Shown here: in pieces, positions 45,414-58,745 of the stretch
Layout of the letters: the number at the start of each line of letters is the position of its first letter
Numbering within the stretch: position 1 is the stretch's first letter
Assembly (NCBI GenBank): GCA_025617745.1
Contig: CM046853.1
Location: forward strand, 1,732,873-1,796,872
Source: Heliocidaris erythrogramma
Lineage: Eukaryota > Echinodermata > Echinoidea > Camarodonta > Echinometridae
DNA: 64,000 nucleotides
Direction: 5' to 3'
The notes under the pieces: model-generated
Told to the model about the DNA's origin: nothing
Databases searched by the model: none
Seen by the model: the letters and a program-made list of their open reading frames with translations, nothing else
Translations under genes and position numbers: made by a program

Positions 45414-46352
45414 TATAGGGGAAGAAGAACATGGGTAAAGTGTTAGCGTACAATCTGTTGGGTGTGATAACTCATTGAATTAACTAGTAAGTCAGCATCA
45501 CCAAATGTAATATTGCCATCGTCATCATTATCATTATCAATTATATCTAAAATATTGGAGGTTGTCAGGTGTCCATTTGAATTAGGTTTATATGCCTGCT
45601 CATGTATATCATGATATCACGAAGTCGAAGATTGGAGAACTTACGTTCCTTTCAATATTTTAAAAGCATAATGACGATGCGCTCGGATTATTTATTTTAG
45701 AAGTCTCTTTGTTGATCATACTTGTACAATGAACCCATGACATTTAACCGATCGAATAACTACCATTGCTAGACACTATCAAAATGTATTTAAAAAGATC
45801 AAACTATGTGGGGTTTTGATAAAAAAAGAACATACACATTCTGAAAATATCTTGTTCTTCGACTGAATTTGTTGCATTCCTGTTGTCCAGCGGTATTTAC
45901 AGGAGAAAACCTGGCTGAAAATAGCATGCCGCACCCTGATCACCTTGAACTGATGAGGTCATGACCCCGATTCGTGCGTCATAAAAATACCTGATCCCAC
46001 CACACCAGACGAGACGACATCTGTCACCTGACTGAGGTCATGTGGGGTCAATTAAGGTCAGTCATCATCTCCTCCTGATTCTTAACCTGTTAACTACCTC
46101 GTCTGTCATTAGGTCTGTACTTTATTGATCTTATTAAATGTAAGCTGAAATTGAGTCCCTGATAATATAATACAGTGTGTTGGATTTTTAAAATAAATTC
46201 TAGGCCTACATCATGCACATGTATACGTAGGAGGTTAGGCGTTATATTCGACATGAGAGATCCATAAACAGGAGAATTGCATCGAGAAAGTGAAATGTTA
46301 CACTTACAGAGAATTATACCCAACAACAGGAATTAAACTTTATCGAAGTCAT

Positions 46353-46515
46353 CAACATAATCAACATCATCATCTTCGTTGTCATCACATCGCCATCATC
46401 ATCATCAGCATCATCGTCGTCGTCGTCATTATTATCACCATCATCGCCATCACCATCAAATCAAATCAGCTTCATTCATCATAATCGCTATCATCATAAT
46501 CGCTATCATCATCAT
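46353..46515. repeat. ATC/GTC trinucleotide microsatellite
   Basis: Imperfect ATC repeats with a CGT run. His- and Ile-rich ORFs across it are artefacts. Confidence 0.85.
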
Positions 46516-47471
46516 CGGTTTGATCATAAAGTGTCAATCAAAAAATATTAAATCCTTCATGTTAATTCCTCCAGTCCCCTCCCTCAGTTTCTCTTCTCTA
46601 ATGAATTCCAAGATTCATCATCAAGATCTCAAATATACTGATTTTAAAAAAAGTACCATCAGAAAGTTCAAGTTGGGGAATGGTTTTCATTACCTGAATA
46701 TTTTCATGTCTATTCCTATTCATCATAATTGGGTAATGACCGAGTCGAAATCAAAATGTTCAAGAGAGGAAATAAATTCTTGACAAGAAAAAAAAATCCT
46801 GTTTGTCACCCTGAGGCCAATTCCTGAGGGAATTAAAGTATTCTAAAAGGCCATTTTATAAAAGCCCATAATATTACAGGTTTCGAAAGTGTAAACCAGA
46901 CCCGAACCAGACCCGCAACATATGTGTTTGTTGGAAAGTTTTATTTCGCTACAGACTTGCCTTGTATGCAGGAGAGAGAAATAAAAATATCTTTTCGCAA
47001 CAAGTCCAATCAGTGACAAACTCCACCCCTTTCTTTTTTATTTATTAATGTAAAATATTATTAAACAGATGACTTGATGAAAGGGTGGGCAGGTTTGTCT
47101 CATATTTCTGCATTATGTGAGATTTATGAAAACAAATCATTGTTACTTCTGGGGTAATGAGATTTTCACGGCCCACTGTTGTATCTTGTGTCAGTATTGT
47201 ATTTTTTGAGTTTGGGTCGAAATTGAATTTCGTCTGGATTAACGAGGATAACCTCGTTCCAATTTATGACTTGGGTGAAAAATCACTCACTCACTCAGTG
47301 AACCAAGACATGTCCTCTATAAGGAAGCTCTGGATGTATCTTTCATGGTAAACATGTCAAAACAAGGAGTATAACTTCTGGTCAAAATAGATGGCTGGTG
47401 TGTTTGTGTCAGAGGAGCGTAAAGGGTATTGCACGTTTGGTCATTCTCAGGAATAATGCGTTTTGTCAGAG

Positions 47472-47505
47472 CAAGGAGTTATCACAGACCTGTGATAACT
47501 CCTTG
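47472..47505. repeat. Perfect 16-bp palindrome
   Basis: CAAGGAGTTATCACAG, two-base spacer, then CTGTGATAACTCCTTG. It lies close to the left end of the next foldback element. Confidence 0.8.
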
Positions 47506-47531
47506 GTCAGAGCAGCAAGCCAAACCAAAAC

Positions 47532-48568
47532 GGTAAATTGCCACTTGGTCTAATGTCAACTGGTCTAATAGCCAAATGGTCTAACATCATTCGGTATAAC
47601 AACACTTGGTCCATCACCAATTCGTCTAAACCCATTTGGTCTAAACACCACTTGGTCTAATTATCAGTTCATCTAATGTTCACTTGGTCCAATTTCTATT
47701 TCGGCTAAAACCAGTTGGTCTAATAACCATAGTCTAATCATCATTTCGTCTAATAGCCAATTTGTCTAAACCCAGTTGGTCTAAAACCCACTTCGTCTAA
47801 TTACCATTACGTCTAATCATCATTTGGTCTAATTCTCAGTTCGTCTAATAACCGTTTGGTCTAATGTTCACTTGGTCTAATATCCATTTGGTCTAATACT
47901 ATAGGCCCTACATACAAATAGGTTAGCCTGTCATAAAAAAAAATTGCATGGGCCGTGGTACCAGGGCGGGGAGGGGAGGGGGGGGGGGGGTTATAGGGCT
48001 GGAGCCCCTTTAGGCGCGTAGCCAGGGGGTGGTGGTGGCAAAAAAATATTGAGAACGAAAAAGCGGTGTGGGGGGGGGGAGAGAAAAACCTGTTATCTTT
48101 CAGTTATCTTTCTGTCAAAATTTGCTAGAACGTCAAAGTTTTCTTGCTTTGCGCAGGAAGGGGGAAACTCCCCCCCCCCCCCCTCACCCACCCCTGTTAC
48201 ATACAGTGCAGTATTTAGGGGGGAATCCTTGTTTTGTGTCTAATATGCATAACATGCAGGGCACCCATTAAATGCGTGTTGGAAAATGCCATACCCGCAG
48301 ACCCCCAAAATACGGGTCTCCCATTTTTTTTATGCTTGTCAGATAATTAGGCTATAGAGGGAGACTGGACCCGCCCCCCCCCCCCAAAGAAATTTGTTTT
48401 GGTCATTAGACGAAATGATGATTAGACCAAATGGTAATTAGACCAGATGGCTATTAGGCCAAATGACAATTAGACCAACTGGTTATTAGAACAACTGATA
48501 TTAGACCGAATGGTGTTAGACCAGTTGGCTATTAGACCAGTTGGCATTAGACCAAGTGGCAATAAACC
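47532..48568. mobile_element. Foldback element with 15-16 bp arms and an 8-bp target duplication
   Basis: Ends GGTAAATTGCCACTTGGTCT and inverted AGACCAAGTGGCAATAAACC. ACCAAAAC flanks both ends (47524-47531, 48569-48576). The left arm (to about 47900) is a degenerate array of TTGGTCTAATnnCCA units; the right arm (from about 48400) is the same array inverted. The centre is rich in G and C runs and carries no transposase. Structure and duplication size fit the TU elements known from sea urchins. Confidence 0.8.
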
Positions 48569-48576
48569 ACCAAAAC

Positions 48577-49440
48577 CAGTACATTGTGAGGCTATGTAGA
48601 TTCATGCTTTTACGAAAGGTGCCAACAAACAGAAAACTCTGAAGTCAGCCAAAGATTTTGAAGAAATAAATAACTTGAGCAAACTTTTGAATAGTCTACG
48701 AATGTATTATTCACCCAAATTTAACTAGAAAGTAAAGAATTTTCACATACTCTTTGGCCAAACATAGTAAGCCTACATGTAAAAGGCAAATAAGATGTGG
48801 TCATTGTCCACTGTTAGATCAGGGAATATAGGCCCGCGTGCGTTGACATTTCCAAAAGCAATAATATAAAGGATGGACAGGCAAAACAAAAGTGGAAACA
48901 AAAGCCAACTTATATCCATTTATTTCACTTACTTTCTGGGATGATAATAGTATCTTGTTATTAATTAAAAGCAAAGAAGTCAGACCCGACTCACCAAATC
49001 TTGACAGGCTAGTGTGGAAACATGTAGCAGAACTTACCAAGAGAAAACCATACTATTGAAGTTTCTCAGCTATCAGTATAGAAGGTAGCTTTTCCTCTGG
49101 GTATGAGTTCCCCCCACCCCCAGCTGGGGAGGAGTGAGGGAGCACGTATAAGTTCAGGACATGTTGTTATATATGTACTTCACTTTTCCTTTTCTTCCTT
49201 ACTACAGGCAGGACAGAATGGAAATATGGACAGAGAAATAATGGTCATAATGCACTCCTTTCTCATCTACAGCAGTTTCAATTTTTACTTATTTTATCCC
49301 ATTGTATAAATTCTTGTGTGAAAAAGAAATCTCTTTCTTGATTTTTCATCAAGGGTTTGGATTAGGAAAGTGAAATTGAACAAAGAGAGACAAAAAAACA
49401 ACAACATTTCAACCATTATCTTCACAGATTCACTGATATC
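48577..49440. other. Intergenic, no gene seen
   Basis: AT-rich, no repeats or ORFs of note. Confidence 0.5.
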
Positions 49441-49722
49441 TTTATTAAGCAAAGTGCATAACTCACCAATTCAAAATGCTCTAACAGTCAATGATAATAA
49501 TCACAAAAGATGGCAAGGTGCTTGCTACATGAAGCATATAAACACACTGGGCACAAAGAACAGAATTCAAAGAGAGTTAGCCTATACAAGTACATTCATT
49601 TGAGCTTTGTTACAGCTTCAACAACAAGAGCATAACTTTTAGTACTAATGTAAGAAACTTTCATCACAATAGAATCAAACATAGAAGCTTAGAGCATAGT
49701 TACCGTACTCTTAATAACATTA

Positions 49723-50083
49723 TTATCATATACATTATATGGATTTAAAAGTACAACGGTTGGGTTTGGACGATGAGGAACATGATAACATTATCATATA
49801 CATTATATGGATTTAAAAGTACAACGGTTGAGTTTGGACGATGAGGAACATGTACTCATAATAAAGAGTATAGAACCACCTCCATTGTCAGTAGCATTAA
49901 GACAAAACTATGTTCCTTTCATTCTATTAGTATTACTATTACATCATAGGTAATAGCATTAAGACAAAACTATGTTCCTTTCATTCTATTAGTAATACTA
50001 TTACATCGTAGGTAATAGCATTAAGACAAAACTATGTTCCTTTCATTCCATTAGTTATTACTATTACATCATAGGTAATAGGA
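49723..50083. repeat. Short tandem duplications (65-bp x2, 63-bp x3)
   Basis: A block with ATTATCATATACATTATATG, GATTTAAAAGTACAACGGTT is doubled at 49723-49852; a block with GCATTAAGACAAAACTATGT, TCCTTTCATTC occurs three times at 49893-50083. Both are nearly identical copies, so recent. Confidence 0.8.
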
Positions 50084-52187
50084 AATGGAAATTGCAAGCA
50101 AGCTAGTGAAGAATGTCTTAATGTTATCTTCAAAATCTTATTATAGTTTATCTATGACATATTGCTAATATATCACAATGCTCAACGAAATTTAGAAAAA
50201 AAGAGAGAAAAGTGCAAATAAATCACTGGGACAATGACTAAAGGTCAAAGTACATACCGATCTCCTGTTTAAATGATTAGAAAGCCATTTCTCTTTATCA
50301 TCTTAGTACTGTCCATTGATATGGTACCGACTGTTCATATCATTCATACTCTTTAAACTGGAGGAAAAATCAATGTGGCTTGTGAATGTCAATTTGAACA
50401 AAAATATTGAGTAATCAAGGAAATTGTGTTATTTTATACGAAACTCAGATATACTTCTTTTTAAAATGTGACAGACTATATCTCCTTGTCATAGCCTCAT
50501 ACTGATGCCTAGTAATTTATCTAAATATTTGTTAATATATGGTAAAAAGAAACAAACTAAACAAGATACATACAACATTCTGCTCACAAATTATTAAACA
50601 ATTCAGCACAACAATTCTCAGTCTCAGAGCAATCTTATATCAGCCTCAATATTGCTTTGCCTTTCATTTTAATACTATTTACATGTGTTTTCTTTTGTTC
50701 AATCACCTTTCTACACCCGATTCCATTAAGCTTTCTTATAATTTAGTTTAGCAGCAAGTTCATGGTGTCATTTTTCTTTTTGTAAACATATATTAACTAT
50801 AATAAAGTGTAGATCCCATATGTAGCATGGGATTACATACTGATCTCTTTGGGTGAAATACTAGAGAAAGTTTATTTCTGTAGAAAGAATAATGCTTAGC
50901 AAGTCAACATAAGCCTGGGTACAAATACTGATACAGTTAGGCACTTTCTGGTTTGGCAATATTAGGCTTTTTTTCTCAAGTACATTCTACATAAACACAT
51001 GAGGGGACTTTTACCAATTATGAATTGATCATACAATCTATGAACGTTGAAACATACAGTTACATTGGTATCATTTCTTCCATTTTTTCAAGAGTATACA
51101 TGTAATTGGTTTGTTTTTAAAGAGAAATAGAAATTGGACATTTGTGCATACAAGATAATGAAACATAACTAGGAATATGAATAATTCTCTATTTCAGATT
51201 TCTTACACTTCGTCCTTTCCTTGGTTTCTTTAACATCAATGCTAGGCATAGCTCATGCTATTCTATTACAGTTATTTGGCAAGAGAGTTTGGCTAACTGA
51301 GTTGAACACATAACTGTAAGAACAACTGTTAAACACTCAATAAATGCTGAATTGACAGTGGGAATACAAACATGCATTTAAAAGTTGTAAAAGAGATAAA
51401 TGGATATCTCATGCACCCAGTGTTTATCTCCCTCTTTTTACTAAATGGATGTAATGTCATATAATTTTTCAAGAATATCTTTCTTGGGCAAGAGAATAAT
51501 TAGGTAAGATTTAAATTGGTTAGTTTTGGCACATTTTGCAAACCATGGATACAATGTTTCTTCATTTCACAATACTGTACATTGTAATCAAGGTAATTGA
51601 TTGATTGATTGATTGATTAATTGATTTCATTTCTGCATTCAATAGCTACAAAATATAGTAATACATGTATTACAGATTTAAAAAATATATAAACATATTG
51701 TCAGACATTAACAATCTTGAATACAAAGAAAATATGTATGCAATATGGGAAATTAACATTTTACAATTAACAGGATTTGTGAACGCAGGAGACCGTCATC
51801 ATGACAAATTACACAAAGAAAAACAATTCTCTACATTTATCTTATGAATGTACAATTCTTTGTTTTATAACAGCTAAATGAATCAGTCTGTTGAAATGAA
51901 CAAGTGACTTTAGATATCAAAACAAATAGTAGGGTCTATGGCAAGTGAGAAATCCATTACTTGTTGATTAAAAACACAGGAAAAAAGTGTTTTGATAGGC
52001 ACATAGTAATGAAAAAAAAAATATTGTCCATTTACTATACAAATACACTCCAATGTAAAAATACTTTCCTGTTGGCGGCAGCTCTTTTAGGACTTGGGTG
52101 TTGTTCATAGCGCAACTTTCTTATATATTTTTGTTTCAACAGACTTTTTTGAGCTTTCCAGAGCTAAACCACTCACCACTCTTGGGC

Positions 52188-52312
52188 CCTGTTTCATAAA
52201 ACTTGTCATCAATGACATGTTATAAGCTACTGTTATAAGCTACTGAAATCTTAGCATCTGATTGGCTGAGAGTAAATTTGTCGGTAAAAATCCCTAACAT
52301 AATACTCTTTAA
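52188..52312. mobile_element. MITE fragment (GGGCCCTGTTTCATAAAACTTG family)
   Basis: It begins GGCCCTGTTTCATAAAACTT, then carries CATCTGATTGGCTGAGAG and TTGTCGGTAAAAATC, shared with the element at 10897-11048 and related at its end to that at 4756. Confidence 0.5.
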
Positions 52313-53982
52313 AATTCAAAATATAAGCTATAGACATAACATCACAGACTGGAAGCTCCTCTAATAGTACCAAAGCTTGGTCACAAAATGCAATACTGTT
52401 GTTCGATAAGAGTACTTTGGTTTCAGGTTGATATATGGACTGGAAGTTCAAGACAAAAAAAAAAAGAGAGTCATCATGCACTTTGCCCATTCATTGTTAG
52501 GGCTTCTATCAAAATGGTGATGTGATTTAAACAATTATCAAATATTACTACATGTAAATGTAAATGAACTATAATAAGAGCAGACTCTGTACCTATACTA
52601 TTTATATCTTGGTTGAGTTTGACGATATATTTAAAAAGAAAATAAATTAGTACAAATACATTATTTCATACAATAAAAGTGGGCCTGCCACATACAAAAC
52701 TGACCATGGCCCAGTCCTTCTCCATTACTTAGCTTTACATTTGCACTCTTTTGCAAAAAATAGTTAAAAAACCAAGACTCTAAAAATGATAAAATTACAT
52801 ATCAATGTTGTTTACAGTGCAAACATAAATGCAATGTAGCGAGACATATACCATATTAAAATTTTGATGAAATTTAAAAGTTAAGTACTACAATTCATTC
52901 TTTCAAAAGACTCAACGTATCTACAAGAGTACATACTAAAACTACATGAATAAACTCTATTTACAATCACATACATATATATATAGTGGAAGGTTTAGAT
53001 GATAGTAAGGAATGCTAGTACAACATAATACATGGAAAATCAGTCAAGGAAGATATAGAGGAACTTTGCATATACCATTTTACTGCCATCATTCAAATTA
53101 AGATCTTTAAAGATTTGAACATTATATGCATGATGATGATACAGGGTAAGATATGACATAGTTCATGCAAATTCCTTTAAAGGAGGCTAGGACAGGCTCC
53201 GATCATATACTGATTTCAAGGAGAAGAAATAGCAGTTTAAAAAAAAATATACAAACAAAATATACAATGTGTAAATTGCATAACAGAATACAAAGAAATT
53301 CCCAGTATTCTCTTCTCTCTCTCTCTCTCTCTATGTCTGATTATTGTACAAAACACAAGTCTGAGTAAAGTAGTGTTCAAAGTGATTATTTTTTTTCTTC
53401 CTCTTTTATACAACTACAAGTACTATTATCTTTGGATATACTGTACTCTATAAGACCCTTTGCTTGAAGGGTTAGTAAGTGAAAAACAAGCATACAGATC
53501 AACTAAGATTCATGTAGATTCAATTAAATTGTTCACACTGGCATGTTTAGTCTAAGAGAGACAATATAATCATAGTTGTCATGTATTTACTTCTCATTAA
53601 TGAAAAACAAAGGGAAGAGCTGTGTAGTGAAACTCTTCTATTCAAGATGCATTTATAAAACAGTTCATCATAACATTTCAGACTTTGGAACTTTTTGTTG
53701 TAGCATTTCTTTTTGTTCAGAGAATCATGCATTACATCATACATGCCCACTGGAAGCACAAATTTCCAGGAGTTTCCTTATATTCTTCTTATAAAATATC
53801 TGGTATTGATATTACTACTCACTACAGCATGTTTTGTTGTTGCTAAAATGCACATGTAATGGCAAACTCGAAAACAAACATTGCTTGAAATACCATCTTC
53901 TCATCATAACTATTTTGGCATCATAACAAATCATTAGCTCAAACATCCAAATTCAAATCTGATGCCATCAAAATTCATTCTT

Positions 53983-54666
53983 TTACAAATGTGTATCTTC
54001 CACCTCATAATTCATCAATTCTTCTTGAGTAAAGTTATCATAGGGTACTATCATGTCCGATTCCATCTCCCCCTTAATGCTTGATAGGTGGTTACCATTC
54101 GACACATTCTTGTCATTTTCCGCCATGACAGGATTGTCAAAACCAAGCTCCAGATCACTGTTCCGTGGAGTATGATTGGTAATATACTCACCGCTCCTTC
54201 CTCGTCTTCTATCACAAAGGAGATAGATAAGACCAACAATGATGATGATGATACTCACTGTAGCTATCACTACCAAGGAGATGAAGAGACCTGGGTTGCT
54301 AAGGAAACCAACTGTTGGTGGAGGTTTACGTGTTGTTGATGGTTCTTGGCTGATGTCTGCGGTAGTGTTTGGTAATGTTGGTAGAATGAAGTCAGGGAGG
54401 TCTGTGGTGATGTTTGGTAATGTTGCTAGAATGAAGTCAGGGAGGTCTGTGGTAATGTTTGGTAATGTTGGTAGAATGAAGTCAGGGGTGTCTGTGGTAA
54501 TGTTTGGTAATGTTGGTAGAATGAAGTCAGGGAGGTCTGTGGTGATGTTTGGTAATGTTGGTAGAATGAAGTCAGGGAGGTCTGTGGTAATGTTTGGTAA
54601 TGTTGGTAGAATGAAGTCAGGGAGGTCTGTGGTAATGTTTGGGGCTTGTGATATCGGAATCCCAAG
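53983..54666 (-). CDS. Single-pass membrane protein, last coding exon
   Basis: After the acceptor (TTTCAG, reverse strand) the reading is LGIPISQAPNITTDLPDFIL, with six units of PNITTDLPDFILPTL, each with an N-I-T glycosylation site, then a Pro/Thr stem (STTRKPPPTVGFLSNP), a transmembrane helix (LFISLVVIATVSIIIIIVGL), a basic stop-transfer (CDRRRGR), and a cytoplasmic tail of about 70 residues ending YEVEDTHL. The C-terminal T-H-L fits a class I PDZ-binding motif. The fold of the ectodomain is encoded upstream and not in this window. Family not recognised. Confidence 0.8.
   Translation of the reverse strand, partial: LGIPISQAPNITTDLPDFILPTLPNITTDLPDFILPTLPNITTDLPDFILPTLPNITTDTPDFILPTLPNITTDLPDFILATLPNITTDLPDFILPTLPNTTADISQEPSTTRKPPPTVGFLSNPGLFISLVVIATVSIIIIIVGLIYLLCDRRRGRSGEYITNHTPRNSDLELGFDNPVMAENDKNVSNGNHLSSIKGEMESDMIVPYDNFTQEELMNYEVEDTHL
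54362..54640. repeat. 45-bp coding minisatellite
   Basis: Six 45-bp units encoding the 15-residue repeat above. The plus-strand reading is also open because 45 is a multiple of three; it is a shadow. Confidence 0.9.
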
Positions 54667-55685
54667 CTGAAAGAAATACAATGGCACATTGTGAGATTTT
54701 TTTTTTCAATCGTTTTCATATCTAATTTCTGATTATTAAGAACCTTTCCAAAAGAAAAACATTCAAAGTACTTTAAACACTTTTTTTTATACCTTCTGTT
54801 TTTAGAAGTTAGAAATATTGTCAATAACATCAATTCCCCAACATCTGCACAAAATGATAACTTACTATCTGCTGTCTTTTGTGCATTGTAAGGAAAAATA
54901 GAATCTTCAGTTGTTTTTCCAAACCTGCAAATCAACTCTTTGGTACTGTTTATTTTTAATTTGTCAATTTTCCATTCATACAAAAATTTGAGCACTTGGC
55001 TTTGATCAGTACTGATTTGAAACAAACATAAGTTGGCTCTTAGAAAGACACCACACTGTTAAAGTGCAATCAGACCTTTGTAAAAAGCTGATATGCGTGA
55101 AAGGAGGAAGATAAGAGAAACCAGAAGGTGAAAGTTTGAAAAAAATAAGAAAAAGAATAAGTTATGAATGTTTAAATCTCAAATCTCAAATTGGCAATTT
55201 GGTGAATCGTTTACGACATATTCACTGGTCAACTCTCCCATTTGTGGTAATCAAAATCATTAAATTCCAGTTTTCTCCTGAGCACCTTTTCCCTCAGGGC
55301 AGTACTAAAAATATACTGTAGATCTAGCCTATTGTTATACATGTAGGTCCTCTGAAAATAAAAAGATCCTACTGAGTTATACATTTTGAAAAAGTGAAGT
55401 TTTAGTCATTTTGTGTGTAGGAGAGAATGGGAAAGTTGACCTGCTACAATGTATCACAATGACTGTATGGCAAATTTCTTTCAAACGTTCACCATCCGGA
55501 TTTTATTTTTCTCCTTTCACTCAAATCATCTAATTACCAAGGTTGGATTGCCCTTTAAGATTTCAAGTTTTCAACCAATCTTCCAATCATGTGATAGAGG
55601 TGTCTGCCACCAGTTTCAACAAAGATATCATCACCCTTTCAGAATTCTGAAGAGAAAAATCATTGAATGTATTACATATACTTAC

Positions 55686-55759
55686 TGCGCCTGTCAAAGC
55701 AGTCAGATTGCTAAGTGCTCCAAGTGTTTCATTTAAGGGCACAACTGGCATCGCTGATC
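55686..55759 (-). CDS. Membrane-protein gene, upstream exon
   Basis: 74 nt between TTCAG| and |GTAAGTA on the minus strand, encoding SAMPVVPLNETLGALSNLTA then LTGA. It ends in phase 0, matching the phase-0 start of the exon at 54666. It contains two N-glycosylation sequons (NET, NLT). Earlier exons were not found. Confidence 0.6.
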
Positions 55760-57764
55760 CTGAACAAAAATATCAGGGAAAGATTGTCAAAGAAGAACAT
55801 TGAACTTTCTTATTAGGAACACTAGGTATAAAAGAAGAGCTGTAAACCACAGAGTAGCATTGAGAATTAACCAAAGAAAGACTCTTTGGCTTAATTTAAT
55901 ACTTCATTCCACAAATTGCAACATCTAGGTCTCAAAATATTTATATGTATGGTTATAAAGAGAAATAACCAAAGTAAAAAAATACTAATATGATGACGTG
56001 ACGTGCCCTCCCCCCCCCCCCCACCCCATTGCAATCATGCTGCAGATTGCAATGTAAGGTGTTGCGAGTATATTGGGTTAATCATTTTAGTGAATCCCAG
56101 ATGTCAAGCCACTGGGTGATCAACCACTACTCCTGGATTGTGAGACATGACACTGAACTCCTTGATATTAGGGCCAAGTTCTTAGTACTAATAATGGAAA
56201 AAATAAAAACATGAGGAAGATCTAACCTATTTTGGCCATGACCAAATATCAGGGGAATTATGCTAACCAATAAAAACAAATGTGACACAAATCTCTAACG
56301 GTAGAATATCAGCATTTTTGGTACTCAAACTGTTAAAAACTGTCTGGGAATGATAAGTACAATAGTTTTCGTGACCATTAAGGCACGAGACCAGAATTCA
56401 GTAAATATAAGGAGCATAAAGTGTAAACAAAGTTTTGACATTTTTGGCTACCCATAGTTAAACCACAGATTTAAACCATGGTTTAAGTTAAACCGGAGTT
56501 CAGAATACGGGCCAGAGTGATAACTTCCCATAATTATATTAAGTATTAATTTTTTTTCTGTTTCAATGATAAAGTAGATTCTTTTCCATGATACTTTATA
56601 AGAGTCTACATACTTGTAATCTTACATTTCCTCTGCAACATTTCAGTTCCATATAAAAAGTGAAGAAAGTAGATACTCTGAGTAATTTTCAAAACAGATG
56701 GGAGATTCTCCCTATCACACATACATTACATGAAGACATTACTGGCAGGAGATTCCCAGTTATTTTAGTCATCCCAACTCCAAAGTCATAACTTTCTTAA
56801 TCTCAGGGCAATTTTTCTGTTTCAAATCTTGCCAATTTTCCCCAACCAAACAGATAGTCAAACTGTACCTGGTATACATACAGTCACTGATATTCATTTT
56901 ACAACCATAATTGGATAACACTATGGGATAGCGAATCATAGCATTGCCTAAATACTTGTACATCTACTGACATATTTCATCATCCTGTACATGTTCAGCA
57001 GGCACATCTTACACTTTCTATTTTCCTTCTCTGATTTGAGATGGTCTGACTGCATTACAAGCTCCCTCAACAATTGAATGAAAGCCTACTGGCAATTATC
57101 ACACTGTGCATGTTGGCCTACCATTTAGTTTTCTTCTCTGTACCTCTAATGAGACCAAGTTCCAATTTTCTGTAACTAATTAAGCTTACCCCCTACTGAG
57201 TCTGTATTATAATTGATGTTATGTGTCAATACAGAGAAAGAAATATAAGAACTGCGGTCCTTCATAATCCGCTCATTAATGATGAGGCAACATGGGCTTC
57301 AAACATACAGCATCCTGCATGTATCAAATGATGCATCTCAACAGCTTTTTACATTAGCTGTAACGTTATGACAAATGAATCAAAACTCTAATACACTGTA
57401 ACCTTTCATACAACTGACTTGGGCTACAGAAGTCTCCAGAATAATCTTGTTCACAAACACAATTTACAAATATGTAGCAAGGTAAGAAATACTTGGACAT
57501 GGTTTTAGGCTACATGTAGTTGAGCTTAATCTATTATATTGTTTCTTCATTAGTATTGTGATATTTGGGCAATGTTCATTCACAATTTTGTTATTTCAAA
57601 ATCAGAAAAGAAAAATACATCACAGCAATTCAACCATTCAACACTTTTCCATACAACAATATTATAAGAAGTAAGAAGACTTTATTTTCAAAGCAAGGTT
57701 ATAATTCTTTTATTTTTTCTTAAATAAATGTCTGTTTTTTTATTGTTTTTTTATTCTATTACTA
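55760..57764. other. No gene seen (intron or intergenic)
   Basis: AT-rich; a C-run near 56011. Could be an intron of the minus-strand gene, but no further exon was recognised. Confidence 0.5.
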
Positions 57765-57942
57765 CAGTTAACTTTGCATAAGTCGAATCTGTTGGGGCCA
57801 CAAGAAATAGTTCGACTTATGCAAAATTCGACTTAGGAAATGTAATTAACATGTTTTGCATAGTTTGGTCAAAAAAATTGATTCAAATTAGGTAAAGTTC
57901 GACTTACAGTGTATGCGACTTCGAGTTATGCAAAGTTAACTG
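57765..57942. mobile_element. TA-flanked MITE, CAGTTAACTTTGCAT family, copy 2
   Basis: CAGTTAACTTTGCATAAGTC and inverted ...GAGTTATGCAAAGTTAACTG; TA on both sides (57763-57764, 57943-57944). Copy 1 is at 10385-10558. Confidence 0.85.
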
Positions 57943-58420
57943 TATTATATTTTTTTCTTGTATTTTCCAGCTAATAAATGAAAAAATTAAAAAAAAAAAA
58001 AAAATAAATGAAGCTGGCAGAATAATCTTTATCAAGGACCTTCATAGTACAACCATGTCTTTACAGTGTCCTCCTCCAATAGAGATTTTAGAGTACAGTT
58101 CAATTCATTTCAACATTGCATGGGAAGCAATCTTAGGGTAAAGGTCAATTTTCATCTCATCTTATCATCAACTCCATTCACCTCAATGAACTCTTCTACC
58201 TACACCTTATGACCCAATCACATACATCACTGTATTCTTAGTATAGGGGGTGGATATTGGTTTGTTCAAAATGTAAACCATATTGGCAGATACATGTAGA
58301 CAAGTCCCCAGGTGTTCAAAGCACATTGATTATATGGACAAAATGTGTGTAATCAACATTATCATTCCCTAAGATTACCATTTTAAGGCAATTTTTAAAC
58401 TTTAAAGTGAAAATTAAAGT

Positions 58421-58745
58421 GCTTAATAATAATAATAATAATACATGCTATTTGTAAAGGGCCATTATCCATTTTAGTTAAATGCTCAAGGCGCTTCAGA
58501 GCAATGAATTGAAAAGAAGTGGACGAGACAAAAAGTGAGATGTCTGTGTTCAATAAGCACCATTGAATAAATATGTCTTTAGGTTGCCCTTGAAGGAGCT
58601 CAAAGAATTTGATTTTTTTGATAGTATTAGGAAGAGCGTTCCACCGAACGGGCCCCGCATGAGCAAAGGCCCGATCCCCCCACTTAAATTGATATATGAA
58701 ATGTCTGGACTACCTGAAGAAACATTGGAAAGTTTCCTATTAAGT
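58421..58745 (+). repeat. Dispersed repeat remnant (AATAAT start, AKGPIPP-type scrap)
   Basis: It starts with an AAT microsatellite and has a fragment reading SIRKSVPPNGPRMSKGPIPP in the plus frame, which looks like the degraded consensus of a repeat family. Not called a gene. Confidence 0.35.

Larger units (their letters stand above)
49441..53982 (-). other. Probable long 3' UTR of the minus-strand membrane-protein gene
   Basis: 4.5 kb with few transposons, unlike the rest of the window, which suggests functional constraint. Reverse-strand AATAAA signals lie at about 50869 and 49441. The true end is not known. Confidence 0.35.

Noticed and set aside
54239-54670. 143-codon plus-strand ORF with Gly-Arg-Met repeats
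   Set aside because: Antisense of the 45-bp coding repeat of the membrane-protein gene.
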